The notes under the pieces were generated by a model. That model searched no databases and was not told where the DNA came from. It saw nothing but the letters and a program-made list of their open reading frames with translations. 64,000 bases of DNA from assembly GCF_010015445.1 (NCBI RefSeq), contig NC_053116.1:35448785-35512784 (forward strand), read 5' to 3'. Below, one piece after another: positions 57,367 to 64,000 of the stretch; the stretch's first letter is position 1; each line of letters begins with the position of its first letter. The position numbers were made by a program, and so were the translations under genes. This DNA comes from Perca fluviatilis (lineage: Eukaryota > Chordata > Actinopteri > Perciformes > Percidae).

Positions 57367-60056
57367 CACCCTCGGTTGTGAAGAGCCAAACCAACCGAGG
57401 GGAAACAGTTGGCTCACAGAAAGGCAGCTTGGACAGAAGTAGGATATTGGAAAGAGCAGTTGGGGAGTGTAAGACTGTGGAAGTGAAACTTAAGGGTGTC
57501 GTGACAACATGTCTTCTGGACACTGGCAGCCAGGTCAGTACAATGTCAGAGAGTTTCTTTAGGGAACACCTGTCAGGTAAAGATGAGGAAATTCATCCTG
57601 CCTTTGAGTGGTTAAAGATTACTGCCGCCAATGGGTTGAATATACCATATGTGGGATATGTGGAGCTTGATGTTGAAGCTATGGGTCTGACTATCCCCGA
57701 GCGGGGATTTCTCATAACTAAAGATGCGTTTCACTCTGCCTCGGTGCCCGGTCTCATAGGCATGAACATTGTAAAAAAATGCAAGGAGCTAGTGTGTACG
57801 GAGTTTGATAGTGCAGTGGAAAGTAAACTTGACTCTAGCTGGAGGGAAGCCTTTCAGAAAATTCAGACAGCGGACGTAAAAGAAAGGGTCTCTTTTGCCA
57901 AGGTTTCTGGTAAAGATGTGGTCCATGTGCCGGCATCATCTGTGGCTACAGTTATGGCTGGGGGTCTTAAGGTGGTAAATGGGAATGGCCCCTTGCTGGT
58001 GTTAGAGCCTGTGAACACACCGTTACCTGAAGGTCTAGTTGTTTTACCTACATTGGTAACCTCAGGAAGCCATATCTTTCCAGTTCAAGTGATGAACATA
58101 TCTGATGAGGATGTCTGGTTGACGCCGAAGACGAGGCTTGGAGTTCTGACTTATATAGACAGTGTTTCGACTGATGAGGTGTGCGAAGTGAAGTTTCAGA
58201 GGATCGCGTCCGATACCGAGCAAGTCAGTATTGATAAGCAAACAGGAGCGTCCTCTAATTCACAGTCTATCATTGACCAGCTGCAGATTGGTGGTTGTCC
58301 AGAACAGCAAGCAAAGTTAAAGGCTTTGTTGGAGAAGTATATTGGTGTATTTGCAGTTGAAGATGAGGATTTAGGACATGCTGATAAGGTGAAGCATGAG
58401 ATACATCTTACAGATGACACACCTGTGATGCAACCGTACAGACGTATTCCCCCTATGCAGTACAGTGAGGTAAGGGAGCATATCAGCCAGTTGCTAAAAA
58501 AGGGAGTCATTCAGGAGAGCTCTAGTGCGTATGCTTCCCCTATAGTGCTTGTAAGGAAAACTGATGGCAGTCTGAGGTTGTGTGTTGATTACCGAAAACT
58601 CAACTCAAAGACAAGACGGGATGCTTTTCCATTACCGAGAATTGATGAGAGTTTTGATGCTTTGAGTGGCGCTAAGTTCTTCTCCACCATAGACTTAGCT
58701 AGTGGATACCATCAAGTGGCCATGCATGAGAGAGATAGGCATAAGACAGCATTCACAACACCGTTTGGTTTGTTTGAGTATGTCAGGATGCCGTTTGGTG
58801 TCTGTAACGGGCCAGCCACATTTCAGAGACTTATGCAGGCTACTATGAGTGACCTCGTTTTCCAGATACTCCTGGTGTATTTGGATGATATTTTAGTTTA
58901 TTCAGAGACATTTGAGCAGCATCTGGTTAGGCTGGAAGCTGTATTTAAGAGACTAGCAGAGACTGGCCTCAAGGTAAAACTGCAGAAGTGTGCTTTCCTA
59001 CAGAAAACAGTGAAGTTTCTTGGTCACGAGGTGTCCGCGGAGGGTGTGGGGACAGACCCAAGTAAAATCTCTGCTGTTAAGAAGTGGGAGGTCCCCTCCA
59101 GTGTCAAGGAGCTTAGGTCATTTTTGGGATTCTGTAGCTACTACAGAAGGTTTATTCAGGGTTTCTCGCAGCTTGCTGGACCACTGCACAATCTCGTCAA
59201 CCATTGTTTGCGTGAAGGGAAAGTAGCAAAGGGGAATCGTATGTTTAAGTCAATGTGGACTCCTGAGTGCAGTCAGGCCTTTGAACAGTTAAAGGAGAAG
59301 CTTACCTCTGCCCCCATACTGGGTTTTGCTGATTTCACTTGTCCCTTTGTAGTTGAGACAGATGCCAGCCAGCACGGATTAGGTGCCGTGTTATATCAGC
59401 AGCAAGGTAACACTAAACGAGTGATAGCATACGCAAGTCGCAGGCTACGTCATGCGGAGAGGAATGACCGTAATTACAGTAGCATGAAGCTGGAGTTACT
59501 TGCTTTAAAATGGGCGGTCACTGAAAAGTTCAGGGGTTATTTGCTTGGATCAAAGTTTGTGGTCCTTACCGATAATAACCCCCTCTGCCACCTTCAGACA
59601 GCTAAGCTGGGCGCCATAGAACAGCGGTGGGTGTCACAGCTGTCCGTGTTTGATTTTGAGGTAAAATACCGACCTGGGTGTAGTAATGCTGCAGCCGATG
59701 CCCTCTCTCGGCAGGAGTCTGCAGGGGAGCCTGAATGTGTCTCAGACTCCGATTTTGATGATTGTGTGGCTATCTGCAATGTTGTATGGAGGGGAACAGC
59801 TTTAGAGCCGGGCCTTGTCTCTAAGGGTCTTGAGTGTTACAAGGTAAGACAGATCCGTGCTCTAGAGACATGTTCTGGTGAGCAGAGTGACATACAGGGA
59901 AACACCTATACACTCCCAGGTTATACCCAAGAAGAGCTTAGAGACTTCCAAAAGAATGATCCCACTCTGAAAGAGTTTATGAAGTTTTGGATCAAAATAA
60001 GAGGCCGAGCCAAAAGGATAGAGCTGTCATGTCCAGGTCAGTTAAACGGCTACTGA
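57342..60056 (+). CDS. Gypsy pol, part 1: protease, reverse transcriptase, RNase H
   Basis: The frame is open from 57342 and no ATG is needed if pol is made by frameshifting from gag. Protease: CLLDTGSQVS near 57520. RT: PIVLVRKTDGSLRLCVDYRK, FSTIDLASGYHQV with the first Asp, MPFGVCNGPATFQ, and YLDDILVYS near 58880 with the other two catalytic Asp. Then FLGHEV and RSFLGFCSYYRRFI (thumb). RNase H: VETDASQHGLGAVL, KLELLAL and LTDNNPL carry the acidic residues. After EFMKFW the frame runs out of homology and stops at 60056. The integrase continues in another frame, so a single-base loss around 59985-59990 probably splits pol. Confidence 0.9.
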   Translation, partial: FPCSAGKLAPSVVKSQTNRGETVGSQKGSLDRSRILERAVGECKTVEVKLKGVVTTCLLDTGSQVSTMSESFFREHLSGKDEEIHPAFEWLKITAANGLNIPYVGYVELDVEAMGLTIPERGFLITKDAFHSASVPGLIGMNIVKKCKELVCTEFDSAVESKLDSSWREAFQKIQTADVKERVSFAKVSGKDVVHVPASSVATVMAGGLKVVNGNGPLLVLEPVNTPLPEGLVVLPTLVTSGSHIFPVQVMNISDEDVWLTPKTRLGVLTYIDSVSTDEVCEVKFQRIASDTEQVSIDKQTGASSNSQSIIDQLQIGGCPEQQAKLKALLEKYIGVFAVEDEDLGHADKVKHEIHLTDDTPVMQPYRRIPPMQYSEVREHISQLLKKGVIQESSSAYASPIVLVRKTDGSLRLCVDYRKLNSKTRRDAFPLPRIDESFDALSGAKFFSTIDLASGYHQVAMHERDRHKTAFTTPFGLFEYVRMPFGVCNGPATFQRLMQATMSDLVFQILLVYLDDILVYSETFEQHLVRLEAVFKRLAETGLKVKLQKCAFLQKTVKFLGHEVSAEGVGTDPSKISAVKKWEVPSSVKELRSFLGFCSYYRRFIQGFSQLAGPLHNLVNHCLREGKVAKGNRMFKSMWTPECSQAFEQLKEKLTSAPILGFADFTCPFVVETDASQHGLGAVLYQQQGNTKRVIAYASRRLRHAERNDRNYSSMKLELLALKWAVTEKFRGYLLGSKFVVLTDNNPLCHLQTAKLGAIEQRWVSQLSVFDFEVKYRPGCSNAAADALSRQESAGEPECVSDSDFDDCVAICNVVWRGTALEPGLVSKGLECYKVRQIRALETCSGEQSDIQGNTYTLPGYTQEELRDFQKNDPTLKEFMKFWIKIRGRAKRIELSCPGQLNGY

Positions 60057-61723
60057 AGCAGTGGGGTGGCATTCGTCGGAGAGAAGGGTTGCTGTACCGA
60101 GTTAAAACTGGTCCACAGCATGGTGAATGTTGGCAGCTGCTCTTGCCTACTTGTTTAAAAGAACAAGTCATAGAGAGTGTACATAACAACATGGGGCATC
60201 AGGGCATTGAGCGCACAGTAAATTTACTCAGAGAGAGGTGTTTTTGGGTGGGGATGTATGAAGATATTGAGAGCTGGATTAAAAACTGTCAGCGCTGTAT
60301 TTTGACCAAAATGCCCCAGCCCAAAATCCAGGCTCCAGTTAAGGCGTTTCTAGCCTCCCGACCTCTTGAGGTCGTCGCTGTAGATTTTACAGTGTTAGAG
60401 AAAGCTGCAGACGGACGTGAAAACGTCCTAGTGATCACGGATGTGTTTACCAAATTTACTCAAGCATATCCTACAAGAGACCAAAAAGCTGACACAACAG
60501 CAAAAGTTTTGCTGAAGGAGTGGTTCATGAAGTACGGGGTGCCAGAGAGATTACACTCTGATCAGGGCCGAAATTTTGAGAGCGAAGTTTTAGCGGAACT
60601 GTGCAAGCTCTATGGTGTTAAAAAGACAAGAACAACTCCTTACAGACCACAGGGGAACGCTCAGTGTGAAAGGTACAACAGGACACTCCATGATTTACTG
60701 AAGACACTCCCACCAGGGAAAAAAAGACGGTGGCCTGAGTATCTTCCTGAGCTAGTTTATGCTTACAATGTCACGCCACATTCCACTGCAGGGTATTCAC
60801 CCTACTATTTACTTTTTGGGGTACAGCCACATCTCCCTGTAGATGCATTATTAGGGCATGAGCATGTCACAGACAGGAAACAGGACTGGTTGTCTGTCCA
60901 TCAGGAGAGGTTGAAACAGGCACATGAGCGAGCTAGGGAGTACTCAGAACAGAAGGCGGCTGAGAGAATCTCTCTTCAAAATAAGAAGGTGTTTTGTCCG
61001 CCTGTAGGCATAGGTCAGCTTGTCTATTTGCGTTACAGGCCGTTGGGGAGAAATAAGATTCAAGATGCATGGAGTCCTATAGTGTACAAAGTTGTTGATG
61101 TACAAGGGACCACATACACTGTCGAACCTTTGGAAGGAGGGCCCATTAAGAGAGTCCACCGGACTGGGTTGCGCCCAGGAGCGATCCCGGTTCCTAAACC
61201 AAGAACTAAGGTTAGGGCACAAACTAACAGTCAGCCTGCGGCTAAGGAGATTCTTGAGTCAGCTGAGCCTGATTTTGTAGTGGTAGAAGATGTCACTGAG
61301 CACCCCACAGCAGAACAGGTTGATGTGCACGTAAGGGAAGATACAGGATTTGGTGCCATTAAAGAGAATGAGTCAGGTTGTAGTGGGGCGGGCGTTTATG
61401 ACACTGAGACAAGTGTTCATGAAAGCGAGTGTTCAGATGATGATTCACATTTAGGAGCTGTTGATGATGTTTTTCCCGATGAAGCTGTCAGGGATAAACC
61501 TGTAACGGGAACAGGCCTGAGTCCCAGTGTACCATTTCCTGCTGTCAGGAGAAGCACGAGAACAAAGGCAGGGTTTCATTCAAATCCATACCATTTACCT
61601 AAGTCCACATGTAATGCAGTAACAGTCCGCACAGAGATGGTCTCACAGGTATTAACAAGCCTGGGTGCTGCCTTATTTGAGAAAGCCATGCAGGGAGTAA
61701 TTGGGCCGGCTCAGGTTTTATAA
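59987..61723 (+). CDS. Gypsy pol, part 2: integrase
   Basis: The frame overlaps part 1 by 70 bases; the apparent start is TTG, so this is not an independent gene but the second half of pol. An HHCC zinc domain is seen (HNNMGHQGIERTV, then NCQRCILTK). The DDE core has VVAVDFTVLE, LHSDQGRNFES and GNAQCERYNRTLHDLL, all three acidic residues kept. A GPY/F-like module (LVYLRYRPLGRNKIQDAWSP) and a C-terminal acidic, Ser-rich tail follow. It inserts element DNA into the genome. Without a frameshift event it would not be joined to RT. Confidence 0.9.
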   Translation: MDQNKRPSQKDRAVMSRSVKRLLKQWGGIRRREGLLYRVKTGPQHGECWQLLLPTCLKEQVIESVHNNMGHQGIERTVNLLRERCFWVGMYEDIESWIKNCQRCILTKMPQPKIQAPVKAFLASRPLEVVAVDFTVLEKAADGRENVLVITDVFTKFTQAYPTRDQKADTTAKVLLKEWFMKYGVPERLHSDQGRNFESEVLAELCKLYGVKKTRTTPYRPQGNAQCERYNRTLHDLLKTLPPGKKRRWPEYLPELVYAYNVTPHSTAGYSPYYLLFGVQPHLPVDALLGHEHVTDRKQDWLSVHQERLKQAHERAREYSEQKAAERISLQNKKVFCPPVGIGQLVYLRYRPLGRNKIQDAWSPIVYKVVDVQGTTYTVEPLEGGPIKRVHRTGLRPGAIPVPKPRTKVRAQTNSQPAAKEILESAEPDFVVVEDVTEHPTAEQVDVHVREDTGFGAIKENESGCSGAGVYDTETSVHESECSDDDSHLGAVDDVFPDEAVRDKPVTGTGLSPSVPFPAVRRSTRTKAGFHSNPYHLPKSTCNAVTVRTEMVSQVLTSLGAALFEKAMQGVIGPAQVL

Positions 61724-61743
61724 TCATCTGGGAAGCTGATTTA

Positions 61744-61756
61744 TTGCAGGGGAGAA
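61744..61756 (+). promoter_or_regulatory. Gypsy polypurine tract
   Basis: GCAGGGGAGAA lies directly before the 3' LTR, the expected position of the plus-strand primer. Confidence 0.75.
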
Positions 61757-62345
61757 TGTAGCCGGGTGGTGAATTTGAACACCATCACATTTATTTCTGG
61801 TTTGTTTCAATATGTATTTTGCGTTCAAAAAATGAAAGAAATGTGCATTTGTTTGTTTGTTGGCAGAGGATACATTTTTAGTTAGTTATTCCAGCCACTA
61901 GGTGGCGGTGTCACACGCCAAGAGTTGCGCGGTGCCTCTTGGTCGCTCTCTTTTTTCCTTTCGGGCCGATCAGGGAAACAGCACGGTGGAGAATCCTAAG
62001 TACATTGTGTGAAATAAAAGGATGAGATTGACTTTGGATGGATGTCGATGGATTTTGTGTGTAGCTGCCGACGCCAGTGTTTCCATGTGTTAGCGAGACA
62101 TCAGAGTGACAAGTGTGTGACGTTGTGCGCTCCCCGGTGAAGCCCGTCTTTTTTTTCAGAGTCTGTATTCTGGGAAATTGTCCTTAGCCACTGCCGTATG
62201 TTTCGGATAATTTTGTGTTAATTATTTTATTTATTTTTTGGTTTAGGCCTTTCTGCCAAATTGAAAATACTGCCAATGTTGCAGAAATAAACTAACCCCG
62301 AAGAAGTTATTGTGTCCTGTGTGGGTCTTAGTTCAGCAGGCTACA
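61757..62345 (+). mobile_element. Gypsy 3' LTR
   Basis: 589 bases, the same as the 5' LTR apart from an added TG and C near 62127-62140 and a C within a T run near 62150. Flanked on the right by CTGG, the target duplication. Confidence 0.95.
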
Positions 62346-63060
62346 CTGGAAATCATTTAGAAACATCATTCCCACCCTCCCAATGTCACACTGTGGAATA
62401 ACAGTCATTATATGTAGAAGATAACATATTTTCATGGAAGACTGGATGGAGAAACAAATATGGTCAGTTGGTCATCTGATGGATGAAAATGGTAATATAT
62501 ATTTCAATTGGATGAGTTTAACACTTTATATAACTTGGATTGATGGTGACACAAAACATTATGGCACGTAATCCTAAATAATCTAGATAACACACCAACA
62601 CCTAAACTACTAAATATAAATTATGTGGATCTTTTACACAAAGATGAAATAATATATATATATTTTTTGCAAAGACAATGTATCCTGGTTCAACAAGGAT
62701 ATATTGAAGGATAAATATTGGCTAGTAGAACTAAATTCCTGAAATATAAATGAACACAATTTGTTATTGTGAACGAAATGTATCCTTTAAATGAATTTAT
62801 TGCAACAAGGTTCAAATTTGATGTTGATAACTGTCTTACAAATGTAGACACTATAGAGCACCTGTTTTATAATAGTGATACGATCCAAAGCTTATGGAAA
62901 TCATTGCATGACAAATCTGTAAACAAGATTCATATCCATCCATAAAATTGTTTTTATTAAAACTATCCCGTTAGGAATCATCTTAAAGGACATGGAAGTA
63001 ATCTTAAAGGAATCCCCCAGAGTGGAATGCACTACAACACAAACTTTCTGTGCTCAACAA
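62346..63060 (+). pseudogene. L1/Tx1-like LINE ORF2, part after the Gypsy insertion
   Basis: Continues from 55263: TGGAAATCATTTAGAAACAT reads WKSFRNIIPTLP, then broken frames with TGWRNKYGQLV, and at 62840-62910 LTNVDTIEHLFYNSDTIQSL, the ExxxHLFxxC-like block near the end of Tx1 ORF2. Several stops show it was dead before or after the Gypsy insertion. Confidence 0.65.
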
Positions 63061-63064
63061 ATAC

Positions 63065-63412
63065 AGTACAGGCCAAAAGTTTGGACACACCTTCTCATTC
63101 AATGTGTTTCTTTATTTTCATGACTATTTACATTGTAGATTCTCACTGAAGGCATCAAAACTATGAATGAACACGTGGAATTATGTACTTAACAAAAAAG
63201 TGTGAAATAACTGAAAACATGTCTTATATTTTAGATTCCTCAAAGTAGCCACCCTTTGCTTTTTTGATAACTCTGCAAACCCTTGGTGTTCTCTCAATGA
63301 GCTTCATGAGGTAGTCACCTGAAATGGTTTTACCTTCACAGGTGTGCTTTGTCAGGGTTAATTAGTGGAATTTTTTCACTCATTAATAAAAAAAGCAAAG
63401 GGTGGCTACTTT
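63065..63412 (+). mobile_element. Tc1-like end fragment (second family)
   Basis: Starts TACAGTACAGGCCAAAAGTT, then CATTGTAGATTCTCACTGAA. The left inverted repeat of a Tc1-type element, ending in an AAAGCAAAGGGTGGCTACTT repeat whose inverse lies at 63244-63264. The transposase is absent. Confidence 0.65.
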
Positions 63413-63464
63413 GAAGAATGTCTGTCACTGTAATATTCCTTATATGTGTTCTAAATAAAGATTT

Positions 63465-64000
63465 AAAAAAAGAAGAAAAAAAAGAAAGGGCCTACACATC
63501 GCTGCTGATTGGTTGAAAGGGTTTTTGGCAGCTTGCCAACTAGGCTGAGGGAAGAGAACGAAGTCTTCTTTAACTGTCTACTAAGACATGGAGGACATAT
63601 TTACAGACAATAACGAAAAAACAATAAAGGAGGACATATTGAACCACTAATGAAACTCAGGTGAGTCACAATATTTTCTATAAAGATGGTAACGCGCTAC
63701 ATCACTTCTGATACCAGTTGTTGTTATGGTTACTGCTGGATATGTTCTGGATGATCGGCCAGAAATAAATTAAGTGGTTCCAGGGACATGGCATCCCCAG
63801 AATAAATTGGTTATTATAATACCCATATTAAGCCTTTTGGAGGTTTTTGAGATCAGAATCCAATGAGAAAACATTTAGTTTTGATAACCATTGTAGCTGT
63901 GCTGTAGCCCACAGGTTCACAAACTGTGGCACAAGTAGATAGATTGATACTGTAGATGGATTTTATGAATCCCAAATTAGGAAATGACTCTGTTACAAGC
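63465..64000 (+). repeat. Duplicate of 15.2-16.8 and 19.4 kb flanks (empty hAT site)
   Basis: 63480-63735 matches 15200-15590; 63870-63945 matches 16735-16800; 63944-64000 matches 19410-19495. The family X LTR at 15834 and the nested hAT pair at 16801-19412 are both missing here. The sequence reads straight through GATTGATACTGTAG where the hAT lies in the other copy. Confidence 0.85.

Larger units (their letters stand above)
55260..62349 (+). mobile_element. Ty3/Gypsy LTR retrotransposon, nearly complete
   Basis: Two near-identical LTRs (55264-55848, 61757-62345), each with TGTAGCC..GGCTACA ends, flanked by CTGG on both sides. Order: LTR, primer binding site, gag, protease-RT-RNase H, integrase, polypurine tract, LTR. 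It is inserted in a LINE. LTR differences seen by eye are a few single-base changes and indels, near 55630-55650 against 62120-62150, so the insertion is recent. The pol region is in two frames. Confidence 0.95.

Overview
The window looks like nuclear DNA from a ray-finned fish, most likely a percomorph teleost. The evidence is intron-containing receptor exons with canonical GT/AG sites, long (CA)n, (TA)n, (AAT)n and (CT)n microsatellites, and a dense mix of transposon families usual in teleosts: Tc1-like, hAT, PIF/Harbinger, TTAA-flanked foldback, L2-like and L1/Tx1-like LINEs, and Ty3/Gypsy. Only one host gene family could be recognised. Most of the rest is transposons and repeats, and the long gaps hold no gene that I can support.

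The host family is a TNF-receptor superfamily member closest in layout to TNFRSF14 (HVEM-like). It has cysteine-rich domains (CRDs) on separate phase-1 exons, one transmembrane (TM) exon, short tail exons and a last exon with a TRAF2-type TxEE motif. It occurs as copy A (about 3.9-6.1 kb, minus strand), copy B (about 23.2-28.9 kb, plus strand) and locus C (37.1-43.1 kb, plus strand). C has one CRD3 exon followed by two successive CRD4-TM-tail cassettes, C1 and C2. A has an in-frame stop in CRD3 and a broken TM exon. B has three frame-breaking indels and several inserted elements. The extracellular and TM exons of C1 and C2 are intact, but no CRD1 or CRD2 exon lies close upstream of them. The C1 tail is interrupted by a hAT element and the C2 tail ends early. 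All three loci end in the same LINE endonuclease fragment, so that LINE was there before the duplications.

Layout: 1-7 kb holds copy A in an inverted arrangement with a partial 5' copy at 1-655. 7-15 kb holds duplicated non-coding blocks, a tRNA-like SINE, a Harbinger remnant and an L2-like LINE 3' end. 15-19.4 kb holds an LTR and a hAT element nested in another hAT. 20-29 kb is copy B with an 800-bp foldback element and two large insertions. 29-37 kb holds a TTAA-edged element fragment, a probably non-autonomous LTR element and a Tc1-like element. 37-45 kb is locus C with a LINE reverse transcriptase in an intron. 45-54 kb holds direct and inverted copies of the 7-11 kb blocks plus a 1.5-kb near-palindromic minisatellite. 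55.26-62.35 kb is a nearly complete, young Ty3/Gypsy element inserted into an older L1/Tx1-like LINE. 63.4-64 kb repeats the flanks of the nested hAT without the insertion, giving an empty site inside the window.

The main biological theme is a fast-changing immune-receptor cluster being duplicated, inverted, truncated and possibly re-tailed by mobile elements. Exon boundaries were read by eye from splice sites and from comparing the copies with one another. No similarity search was run.
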